A stretch of 64,000 nucleotides of DNA. Source: a virus. Both the position numbers and the translations under genes were made by a program. Location: the IMG/VR virus record IMGVR_UViG_3300017917_002954, positions 1 through 64,000 of that record; one strand, written 5' to 3'. The stretch's first letter is position 1. Every line of letters starts with the position of its first letter. Positions 28,049 to 36,103 of the stretch are shown here, piece after piece. A model generated the notes under the pieces. It ran no database searches, was not told the DNA's origin, and saw only the letters and a program-made list of their open reading frames with translations.

Positions 28049-29050
28049 ATGACATATTCAGTAGGCGGATTAATACAAGCAACAGACTACAACGGTTTCG
28101 CAAGCACAACCTCAGGGGCCAACGTAAACAGTATATGGGGAGCTGGAACCGGCGATGCAGGATATGGTCAATCAACTACCCTGGCAACTGTAAGTACTGG
28201 CGGAACAGTGACAGCAACACAGTGGGCTAGTTTGGTTAATAGAATTAGCAGTATGGCCAGCCATCAAGGAACCACAATAACATCAAGAACAGCTCCAGTG
28301 GCTGGTAATTTGATTCAGGTGTTGGCAGCAGTGAACACTGACTTGACAGCAATTACCAATGCTCGCGGAAATGCTGCGGCCAATGGCACACAATACGGCA
28401 CATTTACAGGATCAGTTTCTAAAACAACAGCAACTGGTAGTGGTAGTACTTCATGGACTATTACATTTACACATACAATTACTTTTGCCAGCGCCGATGC
28501 AGCACGTTATTTCTTTAACGCAGGCGGTCGTATCAAGTGGGAAACATCAAAAACTTCAACTGGCAACGTAGCTGACGGTGAGTGGAACGATTTGGCCAAT
28601 ACTTTGGTTGGTGATATTTTTATTACCGGCGGTACAGGCACACAAACAATTGCAGGCACTGCATACACAGGTACAACCAAAGTTGGTGGTACAGGCACAC
28701 CAACAACATTGTTGACCACAACTGGTTGGTATGATTTGACTACTACTGATACCAATATCTATCGTCAGTTCGCTGACACAGCACCTTACACAGGTCAGTA
28801 CATCAATCTTGCTGCTAGAACAGCAGGTACTGGCACACAGTTGGTGTTGACTACTACCTGGGTTGATCCAGGTGGTTCTCCAGTGGGATCATCGGACGTG
28901 ATCAACGGTGGTACCGCAGTCACAAGTCCAGCAACCTCAATTGGTGCTGCCACAGCTCCAACTACTTTGGTCACATATTTCCCACCAAGCACAACATATC
29001 TAACAGAAGCTACCTGGGGAACTCCAACAATTGCAGCCACAGTAGCTTAA
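28049..29050 (+). CDS. Tail fibre-like structural protein
   Basis: 333 residues, Thr/Gly/Ser-rich. The N-terminus MTYSVGGLIQATDYNGFA and the helix with QWASLVNRISSMASHQG fit a family of small virion proteins found after fibre genes in marine myoviruses. The middle has RYFFNAGGRIKWE, and the rest is strand-rich with TGTGTQ-type low-complexity repeats. The last gene of the structural run: a terminator follows 20 bases after its stop. AGGAA ribosome site. Exact role unknown. Confidence 0.65.
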   Translation: MTYSVGGLIQATDYNGFASTTSGANVNSIWGAGTGDAGYGQSTTLATVSTGGTVTATQWASLVNRISSMASHQGTTITSRTAPVAGNLIQVLAAVNTDLTAITNARGNAAANGTQYGTFTGSVSKTTATGSGSTSWTITFTHTITFASADAARYFFNAGGRIKWETSKTSTGNVADGEWNDLANTLVGDIFITGGTGTQTIAGTAYTGTTKVGGTGTPTTLLTTTGWYDLTTTDTNIYRQFADTAPYTGQYINLAARTAGTGTQLVLTTTWVDPGGSPVGSSDVINGGTAVTSPATSIGAATAPTTLVTYFPPSTTYLTEATWGTPTIAATVA

Positions 29051-29069
29051 TATCTCAAACGTTTTACCA

Positions 29070-29096
29070 AAAGGGTCTTCGGACCCTTTACTTTTA
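29070..29096 (+). terminator. Rho-independent terminator of the structural operon
   Basis: Perfect 8-bp stem AAAGGGTC/GACCCTTT closed by a TTCG loop (UUCG tetraloop in RNA), followed by ACTTTTAT. It lies 20 bases past the last structural gene and reads as a terminator on the plus strand. Confidence 0.92.
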
Positions 29097-29115
29097 TCAT
29101 TTTCTGTAGTACAAT
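29087..29115 (+). promoter_or_regulatory. Sigma-70-like promoter overlapping terminator tail
   Basis: TTTACT (29087-29092), a 17-base spacer and TACAAT (29110-29115). The -35 element uses the last bases of the terminator stem and tail. The -10 element is 6 nt before an ATG that has no Shine-Dalgarno, so the transcript would be leaderless. Confidence 0.45.
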
Positions 29116-29121
29116 AATTCA

Positions 29122-29430
29122 ATGAATACTGAACAAATGATCTCCCATGCCCGTGCTCGTTTTGATCACGCACAAGCTCGCCGAGTGCTCAAAGAAAAGT
29201 ATCAAGCCAAAATGACATTTGCACACGCCGGCGGAATGTGGCGTGCCGGGCCAGAGCTTAACAACATGATATTCACCTGTGGACGCATGGGAGAAATTGT
29301 GTTGCCTGATTTGTATGAAAACCCCGTCAAGGTTGATTCCAAAGAATTATTGGCACTGAGTCAAGAGCGATGGAACGAACAAATGAACGCCTGGCATATT
29401 GAATACGAAGAACTAAACAAAAAACGATGA
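29122..29430 (+). CDS. Small conserved phage protein, unknown
   Basis: 102 residues, hydrophilic, mostly helical at both ends (MISHARARFDHAQARRVLKEKYQAK and LLALSQERWNEQMNAWHIEYEELNKK) around a short strand-rich centre with AGGMWRAGP and a single Cys. I do not recognise a domain. It is the first gene after the terminator and overlaps the next start by 4 bases (ATGA), so it begins a new operon with the glycosyltransferase-like genes. No ribosome site is visible before its ATG. Confidence 0.65.
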   Translation: MNTEQMISHARARFDHAQARRVLKEKYQAKMTFAHAGGMWRAGPELNNMIFTCGRMGEIVLPDLYENPVKVDSKELLALSQERWNEQMNAWHIEYEELNKKR

Positions 29431-30224
29431 CCACTGGTGCTGTAATCTTTGCCTACAACAATGAAAAAATAGACTATGTGGCCATGGCTGCATGGTCCGC
29501 CAGCAACATTCGCAGGCACCTGGGCATACCAGTTTGTTTGATCACAAATCAATTGGAATCTCATGATTCATTTGATCAAGTTATATGCACAGAAACCGGG
29601 CACAGTACAAACACTCGTCACTTTTCTGATGTAGGATCAGTGACCTGGCACAATCTCAACAGAATGAGTGTGTATGATCTCACACCTTGGAATCAAACCC
29701 TAGTACTGGATGCAGACTATGTTGTGGCCAGTGATCAACTAAAAGTATTGTTAGACAGCCCAGAAAATTTTATGTGCCATAGAACAGCTTACGATATCAC
29801 TGGTTTGCAAACATTTGACGATCTCAATGTGTTTGGTCGCCATTGTTTTCCTATGTGGTGGGCCACTGTGATGATGTTTAGAAAAAGCACACAAGCACAG
29901 TTGATATTTGAGGCCATGTCTATGATACGTGACAACTGGACACATTACAGAAACTTGTATGCCAATTCTCGCAGTACCTATCGCAACGATCATGCACTGA
30001 GCATAGCACTCAATATTGAAAACGGACACACACTTGAAACCACAGACATACCCTGGGCGCTGGCCAGCTTGACTCCAGAACATCAATTGACTCAATTGGA
30101 TCAAGATCGATACAGAGTAGATTTTGTCACAGCAGATCAACGCCCACGCTGGATTGAATTGACCACAGATTTTCATGCCATGGGCAAACAACAACTGGGA
30201 GACATAGTTGCCAATAACTCATGA
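29427..30224 (+). CDS. Glycosyltransferase-like protein (GT-A fold, DxD)
   Basis: 265 residues. The start GAVIFAYNNEKIDYVAMAAWSA forms a GT-A first strand and helix, and TLVLDADYVVASDQL near residues 91-106 supplies a D-x-D metal and nucleotide-sugar site (D95, D97). The region WWATVMMFRKSTQAQLIFEAM and the later NDHALSIALN resemble GT8-type acceptor-side motifs (D in NDxALS). It would act in the host cytoplasm. It is coupled to the preceding and following genes. Donor and acceptor cannot be told from sequence. Confidence 0.65.
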   Translation: MTTGAVIFAYNNEKIDYVAMAAWSASNIRRHLGIPVCLITNQLESHDSFDQVICTETGHSTNTRHFSDVGSVTWHNLNRMSVYDLTPWNQTLVLDADYVVASDQLKVLLDSPENFMCHRTAYDITGLQTFDDLNVFGRHCFPMWWATVMMFRKSTQAQLIFEAMSMIRDNWTHYRNLYANSRSTYRNDHALSIALNIENGHTLETTDIPWALASLTPEHQLTQLDQDRYRVDFVTADQRPRWIELTTDFHAMGKQQLGDIVANNS

Positions 30225-30942
30225 GCGTGGATATCTAATCCCGGCAATCAACACCGACGCTGTGGATTATGTTTCGTGTGCTGAACGTTTGAAGCACAGT
30301 ATCTTGTCTTGGCACCCTGATGCCAATATAACCATTGTGACCAAGGACATGTTGCCACACGGTGATCAAGGTGGCTATGCCAACGATTGGCAGATGTTTT
30401 ATATCAGCCCTTACAGAGAAACTATTAAACTAGAAGCAGACATGATTGTTGCCAGTCCTGTGGACCATTGGTGGACCATGTTTGAACACCGCGATGTTGT
30501 GATCAGTCAGGGTTGTAGAGATTTTTACAACCGTGTCAGCAATGACCGATCATATAGAAAAATTTTTGATGACAACAATTTTCCTGATGTGTACAATGCC
30601 ATAACCTATTGGAGATTGAGTAAAACTGCTCAGGAATTTTTTCAATTGGTTAGACAAATATTTGAACATTGGACAGACTATCGAACCTTGTTGAAATTCC
30701 CTGACGAAGTTGCCAGCACTGACGTAGTGTATGCCATGGCAGCTGTTGAGTTAGGAGTTGAAAACTGCACATTGCCACCTGGCATTGGACCACAGATTGT
30801 TCACATGAAACGCAAAATAATTGGAACACAAACTGAGGATTGGACCAAAGAACTAGTATGGGAATTGCTAGATCCAGGACTGCGTATTCAAACAGTAGCA
30901 CAACATGGTATGATTCATTATCACGTCAAGGATTGGTCATGA
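30208..30942 (+). CDS. Glycosyltransferase-like protein, second copy
   Basis: 244 residues, related to the previous protein in layout: GYLIPAINTDAVDYVSCAERL, then the E-x-D variant of the metal site TIKLEADMIVASP (E76, D78), and ASTDVVYAMAAVELG at the C-terminal side. The start is TTG at 30208 with GGGAG 6 nt upstream; the in-phase ATG is absent and the ATG at 30221 is in another frame. The 17-base overlap with the previous gene suggests coupled translation. Glu in place of the first Asp of D-x-D may alter metal use. Confidence 0.65.
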   Translation: MPITHERGYLIPAINTDAVDYVSCAERLKHSILSWHPDANITIVTKDMLPHGDQGGYANDWQMFYISPYRETIKLEADMIVASPVDHWWTMFEHRDVVISQGCRDFYNRVSNDRSYRKIFDDNNFPDVYNAITYWRLSKTAQEFFQLVRQIFEHWTDYRTLLKFPDEVASTDVVYAMAAVELGVENCTLPPGIGPQIVHMKRKIIGTQTEDWTKELVWELLDPGLRIQTVAQHGMIHYHVKDWS

Positions 30943-31292
30943 ATGAAACCACACAAAATTTTTTAGAAATCTGGAACAGCCTTGAACCATGGGCTCCTCC
31001 AGTGGTGCTGTTTAGATTGTACTACGATGAGTCTGGTGCGCCAATAGAATACAGTCATGAAGACAAACCCGGTAATTACATTGATGTTGATCCAGAGACT
31101 TTTGTGAGGCAATCACAGCACGTCCGTGTGGTAAACGGACAACTGATCAAAGTTTTACCAAAAATCGCAATTGATAAACTGGTTCCAGACTCAGACACAG
31201 GAACAACTTGCTCAGTCAAGGATGTTTGTATTGTAGTCAGCAACAATGAGCCACACATTAAATGGAGTTTGAAACGCAATGAAACAAATTGA
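30939..31292 (+). CDS. Small conserved protein, unknown
   Basis: 117 residues when started at the ATG that overlaps the previous stop (ATGA); an upstream in-frame extension exists but would lie inside the previous gene. Sequence features: an aromatic N-terminal helix, then PPVVLFRLYYDESGAPIEYS, GNYIDVDPETF, and a C-terminal strand part with two Cys and IVVSNNEPHIKWSLK. It may be a small binding domain. I do not recognise it. It sits between glycosyltransferase-like genes and overlaps the next start by 14 bases. Confidence 0.6.
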   Translation: MNETTQNFLEIWNSLEPWAPPVVLFRLYYDESGAPIEYSHEDKPGNYIDVDPETFVRQSQHVRVVNGQLIKVLPKIAIDKLVPDSDTGTTCSVKDVCIVVSNNEPHIKWSLKRNETN

Positions 31293-32205
31293 TATAGCAG
31301 ACTTAGACTGCATCTATCTCAGCTACGACGAACCTCAGAAAGAAGAATTCTGGGTAAAAATACGCAACATGGTTCCTTGGGCCAAACGTGTGGATGGAGT
31401 CAAAGGTAGTGACGCCGCACACAAAGCAGCTGCGGCTGCCAGTGACACTGAACGTTTTGTTCTCATCGATGGTGATAATTTACCCGATGACAAATTTTTT
31501 AATCTGACATTGGAATTGGCTGACGAAACTTGGGAGTCCGCAGTGTTCCGTTGGCGTGCTAAAAATCACATCAATGGACTCATGTACGGCAATGGTGGAC
31601 TCAGTTCGTGGACACGCACATTTGTTAACAACATGCGTACACACGAAGCCACGGATGGTCGTACAGAAACTCAAGTAGAATTTTGTTTTGATCCGTTGTA
31701 TTGGGCGATGCACGACTGCTATTCAACTACCTATCCCAATGGCGATGCTTTTCATGCCTGGCGTGCAGGATTTCGTGAAGGTGTCAAGATGTGCCTGAAC
31801 AAAGGTGCTAGGCCCACTGTGACAGAATTTAGAGATCGTGTACATCAACGCAACTTGGATCATTTGACTGTGTGGCACAACATAGGCAGTGATGTAGAAT
31901 ATGGACAGTGGGCCATAGCCGGCTCAAGAATGGGCACATACATGACCATGCTCACAGAATGGGATCATCAACAAGTACAAAATTTTGATGCTTTACAAGA
32001 GCTTTGGGCCACTGTGGCTGATCAAGATCCAGAACTTGTGGCCAATCGAGTTGCAGAGGATTTGACCACACAGTTGGATCTTCCTATGATGTCAATGTTT
32101 GCAGAACACAGCCGTTTTTTCAAACAGCACTATAGATCAAACTGGCACAATCAAGGAATTATGATCAGAGAGATTGACGTTATACGTCAGCAAGAAGGTT
32201 GGTAA
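31279..32205 (+). CDS. Glycosyltransferase-like protein (DGDN motif)
   Basis: 308 residues. After a first strand CIYLSYDEP, the segment KRVDGVKGSDAAHKAAAA leads to RFVLIDGDNLPDD, with D64 and D66 in a D-x-D position, as in GT-A enzymes. Downstream are INGLMYGNGGLSSW and HAWRAGFREGVKM. The same series of blocks recurs in the C-terminal 200 residues of the protein encoded at 49249-51228, so the two share a domain. The C-terminal 100 residues are mostly helical. Substrate unknown. The 3' end overlaps the convergent gene by 26 bases. Confidence 0.6.
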   Translation: MKQIDIADLDCIYLSYDEPQKEEFWVKIRNMVPWAKRVDGVKGSDAAHKAAAAASDTERFVLIDGDNLPDDKFFNLTLELADETWESAVFRWRAKNHINGLMYGNGGLSSWTRTFVNNMRTHEATDGRTETQVEFCFDPLYWAMHDCYSTTYPNGDAFHAWRAGFREGVKMCLNKGARPTVTEFRDRVHQRNLDHLTVWHNIGSDVEYGQWAIAGSRMGTYMTMLTEWDHQQVQNFDALQELWATVADQDPELVANRVAEDLTTQLDLPMMSMFAEHSRFFKQHYRSNWHNQGIMIREIDVIRQQEGW

Positions 32206-32878
32206 TTTGTTTAGCTAGAGCTAGATGAGTTTGAACACCGTAGTGAAAACCGTCGCGAGCAAAATCAATTTGTTTGATTGGTTGAATTAAGTTAGACGAA
32301 TTATATTCAACTGGCTGAGGGTGCCAGTTTGGAATAAAACTGTGTATCACGGGCACAGACAAGTTTTCAATCGTTTCAAAATTGGTTTTCCAGTTAGCTA
32401 AATTTTGTTCGTCTGTGTATATAGGCTCACATTCAGTTCTTTCATCGTCGTGCCAGTTAGGAAATGGACGCTCTCGACGATGACTGAATGTATAATGTAC
32501 TATCACAGCTTTGGGATTAAAAAATTCCAATAACTCTTGGACTCTTCTGGCAATCCAGTCGTTGCTGGCACCATTGAGACTGAAGTTCAGCACAGGATAG
32601 TTTAACAACGTGGATAACTGTGCAGGCCAAGTTTGGTCAGCATTGACTCCGAGCCCTAGAGTAAAGCTGTCGCCCACTGCCAGTATTTCGTTGCCAGTGT
32701 ATTGTTCTTTTTCTCGATAGCCCATGGAATTAAATTTGTAGTGAATTTGTTCAGGGTAAGAATGATAGTGTGCTGAATTCAAACAATGAGCGGGACTGTC
32801 TAAACCAATGGTATCGCATACCATATTGGCATAATAGGGAATAGTGACAGTTTGTGCTAGGGTCCGGAGCTGGTCCAT
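32180..32878 (-). CDS. SGNH/GDSL hydrolase-like protein
   Basis: 232 residues. Residues about 65-75 read ILAVGDSFTLGLGV, the GDS nucleophile block. LNFSLNGASNDW gives the Gly/Asn blocks II-III, and DFARDGFHYGVQTH near the C-terminus supplies the D-x-x-H pair. SGNH enzymes deacylate or transfer acyl groups on sugars and lipids. It is the only minus-strand gene among plus-strand neighbours, convergent with the DGDN glycosyltransferase gene and 11 bases from the divergent sulfotransferase gene. Two other SGNH-like genes lie in the window (42583, 56043). Confidence 0.75.
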   Translation of the reverse strand: MDQLRTLAQTVTIPYYANMVCDTIGLDSPAHCLNSAHYHSYPEQIHYKFNSMGYREKEQYTGNEILAVGDSFTLGLGVNADQTWPAQLSTLLNYPVLNFSLNGASNDWIARRVQELLEFFNPKAVIVHYTFSHRRERPFPNWHDDERTECEPIYTDEQNLANWKTNFETIENLSVPVIHSFIPNWHPQPVEYNSSNLIQPIKQIDFARDGFHYGVQTHLALAKQITNLLADV

Positions 32879-32883
32879 AAATA
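32876..32883 (+). promoter_or_regulatory. Late-promoter-like CATAAATA in divergent gap
   Basis: CATAAATA overlaps the minus-strand start codon and lies 6 nt before the plus-strand ATG at 32890, which has no ribosome site. Same arrangement as before gp25 and gp6. Confidence 0.4.
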
Positions 32884-32889
32884 TTTGAT

Positions 32890-33987
32890 ATGAATGTTCT
32901 CATACTTACCCCTGATCGGGTTGGCTCCACATTATTGCAAAGATTAATAACGGTTTACGCCAATATCAATGAAAATGGTCAACCGTTGTCTATTAACCTG
33001 CATGAGTTGACCAATGGATTGACCAAATACCACAGCACAGAGTTTGATCGAGAGGTACTGGGTAAAAAATCTGATGGTTGGGGCTATCATCAAAGTCTGG
33101 TCGAAATTGCGTCAATGATTGACAGTGTTGATCATGACATCGTTAGTCGTTTGGCACACTATCATATCAAAAATAGAAAAGATAACATTGCTGAACAGTT
33201 GGAGTTTTATCGATATCTAAATGAAAATTTTTATATCATTGCTGCTCGTCGTAAAAATTTGTTTGAACATGCAATGAGTTGGTGTATAGCAACAGAATCT
33301 AAAAAACTCAACGTGTATAATTTTGATGAGAAATACGAAACTTATCAACGCATAGCCAAACATGGAGTAAATGTTCAGTCCGAATCCATTGAAAAATATC
33401 TCAATCAATATCATGAATATCTGGATTGGGTTGACAGACACTTTCATGTCAACAGTTATTTTGAATATGAAAGAGATCTGCCCAACATTGAAAACTATAT
33501 TTTGAATCTTGGAACATTCAAAGACTTTGAACACACGCAAAATTGGCTTGACCATTTTGGTATTTCATGGGACTCCTGGAACAGAATGCATTATCTGTTG
33601 AGTTTGGTACCATGGCAGTACTATTTCAGTGATGAAGAAAAAGACTTTATAAAAACCAATATCGATCTGTATTCAGCTACTCGTGTAAAAATACAGGACC
33701 TTCAGGACAGCGGAGTGTTGGTCAGCGGGATACCCATCAAGTTGCACACACTCAAGCAAAAGGCAGAATTGATCACAAATATTTCTCAATGTTTGGAACA
33801 CTATAACCATTGGATAGGAGTCAATAGACCTTCCTACGCATTGGCCTACAAACCAGAAACATTGAGCCAAACTGCACTGTTGGAGCACAGCCAGTGGTCT
33901 ACAGCACCCGGAAATATTGTATCACAATTGACATCGGCAGACGTTTCGGAACAGAAACTTTTGATGTCGGACCTCCGTCTTTCTTGA
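32890..33987 (+). CDS. Sulfotransferase-like protein
   Basis: 365 residues. The N-terminus LILTPDRVGSTLLQRLI (residues 4-20) is a PAPS 5'-phosphosulfate loop of the sulfotransferase type, and FYIIAARRKNLFEHAMSWC (residues 114-132) gives the 3'-phosphate part with R120/R121 and S130 at the expected spacing. The remainder is helical. Cytosolic sulfotransferases move a sulfo group from PAPS to sugars or small molecules. Phage sulfotransferases are uncommon. It lies with glycosyltransferase-like genes, so a surface glycan is a likely acceptor (inference). The ATG has no Shine-Dalgarno; a CATAAATA element is 6 nt upstream. Confidence 0.7.
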   Translation: MNVLILTPDRVGSTLLQRLITVYANINENGQPLSINLHELTNGLTKYHSTEFDREVLGKKSDGWGYHQSLVEIASMIDSVDHDIVSRLAHYHIKNRKDNIAEQLEFYRYLNENFYIIAARRKNLFEHAMSWCIATESKKLNVYNFDEKYETYQRIAKHGVNVQSESIEKYLNQYHEYLDWVDRHFHVNSYFEYERDLPNIENYILNLGTFKDFEHTQNWLDHFGISWDSWNRMHYLLSLVPWQYYFSDEEKDFIKTNIDLYSATRVKIQDLQDSGVLVSGIPIKLHTLKQKAELITNISQCLEHYNHWIGVNRPSYALAYKPETLSQTALLEHSQWSTAPGNIVSQLTSADVSEQKLLMSDLRLS

Positions 33988-34012
33988 CCTTTACAAATAA
34001 AAAAGTTATAAT
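33984..34012 (+). promoter_or_regulatory. Sigma-70 promoter TTGACC-N17-TATAAT
   Basis: TTGACC (33984-33989) overlaps the stop of the sulfotransferase gene; spacer of exactly 17; TATAAT at 34007-34012. The ATG of the next gene is 5 nt after the -10 box and has no ribosome site, so the start point would fall on the start codon. Confidence 0.75.
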
Positions 34013-34017
34013 AAAAG

Positions 34018-34704
34018 ATGATTATTGCATTCTATCCTGGCGGCTGTGGCAACAGATACTTACAGTATCTATTGGGCAACGAGTGGTCCACACATCGCAG
34101 AAGCTATGACAACGCTGCCTTTCAGTTGTTTGAGCATCGTTATCTATTGAGTTCAGTTCCTCCTGCTGTGCAAGAGCACACGCTGACACACAGCGTGAAT
34201 TCTGAACAAATCAGTCGTGCGTTTCCGGATCAGCCCATTGTGTTTATCAAAACTGATCTTCAACAGAGCCTGCGCCGAGAATGGATGTTGCACGGGCATG
34301 AGAGATTCATGACCAAGAAAGCCAAAACAGACCCATCTCGTCTTGAACACTATAATGCAATCAAAGACAGCTCTTGGCCCAACATTGACAGTGCTGAACT
34401 GCTGGACAGTTTACCAGAGCACATTTTGAAAGAAGTCAATGACAACTATGTACAAACAACAGCCACAACTGGTATAATCTCAAACATGATAGTCGAATAC
34501 TCAAACAAAATTGAGTCAGCCTATGAAAATATTCAATGGCACCTTGATTATTATAAAACCTATCCTGAAGACTTTTCTAAAGCTACAACAGTGATTGATG
34601 TTGCATCGTCAGACACTAAATTTGCTCAAACAATTAGAAACGAACTTGGGTTGTATTCCAGTGAAGTATTTGATAACGTATGGAACAAAATTCATGAGCA
34701 ATAA
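34018..34704 (+). CDS. P-loop sulfotransferase-fold-like protein, unknown
   Basis: 228 residues. It starts MIIAFYPGGCGNRYLQYLLG, a Gly-rich loop like the 5' PAPS or nucleotide loop of sulfotransferases, and IVFIKTDLQQSLRREWMLHG resembles the R/S part of the 3' site. The rest is helical and acidic. A second sulfotransferase-like enzyme is the best guess but the motifs are weaker than in the preceding gene; another P-loop kinase-like fold is possible. It has its own promoter and starts the long radical SAM operon. Its end overlaps the next gene by 11 bases. Confidence 0.5.
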   Translation: MIIAFYPGGCGNRYLQYLLGNEWSTHRRSYDNAAFQLFEHRYLLSSVPPAVQEHTLTHSVNSEQISRAFPDQPIVFIKTDLQQSLRREWMLHGHERFMTKKAKTDPSRLEHYNAIKDSSWPNIDSAELLDSLPEHILKEVNDNYVQTTATTGIISNMIVEYSNKIESAYENIQWHLDYYKTYPEDFSKATTVIDVASSDTKFAQTIRNELGLYSSEVFDNVWNKIHEQ

Positions 34705-36103
34705 CAAAGGCGACGAATCAGTCAATAACAAGAGCAAATTTCTTAGCAGTGCTGAACAAATGAAACAGGCACTAGGAGAAGGTTTGTGCTTGGCCAAATG
34801 GAAACAGGTCAGCTTGCATTTGCCCACAGGATTAAACAACAGTTGCTATCATCCGCCCTTGCATGAGATACCTGCAGAACTATTGATCTCTAATCCCAGT
34901 GCGCTACACAATACTCCACACAAAAAAGAGCAACGTAAGATTATGTTGCGCCAAGAACGACCCACGGAGTGCAGTTATTGTTGGGCCATGGAAGACAATG
35001 GCAAGCTGAGTGATCGACACTATAGATCAGGAGAACCCTGGGCTGCCAAAGATTTTGATGTCATAGTAAATTCAAACGGAGATGAAGATGTTATTCCCAG
35101 TTATGTTGAAGTTAATTTTAATAATGCCTGCAATCTTTCTTGTAGTTATTGTAGCCCACAATTTAGCAGTACCTGGGCACAAGAGGTGGAACGTTGGGGC
35201 GGGTATCCTACAACAACTATTCATAATGATCCTGGCCATTTTGTGGGTCGTAATCGTCCTATCCCTGCAAGAGAGGACAACCCCTATGTTGACGCATTCT
35301 GGCAGTGGTGGCCCACCCTGTACCCAGAACTAGAACATTTCCGTATGACCGGTGGCGAGCCACTACTAGACAAAAATACCTATCGAGTGTTTGACTATGT
35401 GTTGGCCAATCCCAAACCCAATCTACATCTCAATGTGACTTCAAACTTTAGTGTAGATGAAAAGTCATGGAACAAATATCTGGGTTATGTCAAGCAATTA
35501 TGTGAAGGTGAACGGATTGAACACTTTATGCAATACGTTAGTTTGGATGCCTGGGGTGATCAAGCAGAATACATCAGACACGGACTAGACTTTAATTTGT
35601 TATGGGATCGTGTGAATCAATTCTTGACCGAGATACCTGGACGTAATAGTATTACATTTATTGTGACCATGAACAATCTTTCAGTCACTAGCTTGGGTAG
35701 TTTAATGGCTGGCATACTGGGACTAAGACACATATACTCCAAGACCTATCAGCGTATCTGGTTTGATACTCCTGTGTTGCGTACTCCTACCTGGCAGAGT
35801 TTACAGTTATTGCCTGAAAGCTATGTGGATCATCTGGAACAAACCTGGACCTGGATGATGAAAAATTTAGAAAAACCCGAAGATCCATTTCACGGATTCA
35901 AAGACTATGAATTGGCTAGATTGGATCGAGACATTGCCTGGATGCGTGATGGTCAACGATTGGATGCTGACTATGTGGCTCGAAACAAAGCAGACTTCTA
36001 TAGATTCTTCACTGAACACGATCGTCGCCGCGGCACCAACTTCCTAAAGACTTTCCCAGAAATGAGTGCTTGGTGGTCAGAATGTGAGTACCATGCTAGG
36101 TAA
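34694..36103 (+). CDS. Radical SAM protein with N-terminal twitch-like domain (1 of 6)
   Basis: 469 residues from the ATG at 34694, chosen because it lies at the end of the previous gene; the upstream frame extension would be wholly inside it. The radical SAM cluster is C146-x3-C150-x2-C153 (CNLSCSYC), with the GGE block MTGGEPLLD about 90 residues later. Before it come LCLAKW, NNSCYHPP and ECSYCWAMEDNG, giving Cys/His positions that suggest an extra iron-sulfur cluster N-terminal to the barrel. The C-terminus has DRRRGTNFLKTFPEMSAW, shared in variant form with the other members. Closest relative in the window: the gene at 37222. Substrate unknown. Confidence 0.8.
   Translation: MSNNKGDESVNNKSKFLSSAEQMKQALGEGLCLAKWKQVSLHLPTGLNNSCYHPPLHEIPAELLISNPSALHNTPHKKEQRKIMLRQERPTECSYCWAMEDNGKLSDRHYRSGEPWAAKDFDVIVNSNGDEDVIPSYVEVNFNNACNLSCSYCSPQFSSTWAQEVERWGGYPTTTIHNDPGHFVGRNRPIPAREDNPYVDAFWQWWPTLYPELEHFRMTGGEPLLDKNTYRVFDYVLANPKPNLHLNVTSNFSVDEKSWNKYLGYVKQLCEGERIEHFMQYVSLDAWGDQAEYIRHGLDFNLLWDRVNQFLTEIPGRNSITFIVTMNNLSVTSLGSLMAGILGLRHIYSKTYQRIWFDTPVLRTPTWQSLQLLPESYVDHLEQTWTWMMKNLEKPEDPFHGFKDYELARLDRDIAWMRDGQRLDADYVARNKADFYRFFTEHDRRRGTNFLKTFPEMSAWWSECEYHAR

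Noticed and set aside
30840-30938. N-terminal extension of the 117-residue protein
   Set aside because: Lies inside the glycosyltransferase gene; the ATG in ATGA overlap at 30939 is more consistent.
34595-34693. N-terminal extension of the first radical SAM protein
   Set aside because: It would overlap the preceding gene by 110 bases in another frame; its residues have no match in the paralogue, while the ATG at 34694 fits the overlap style of the operon.
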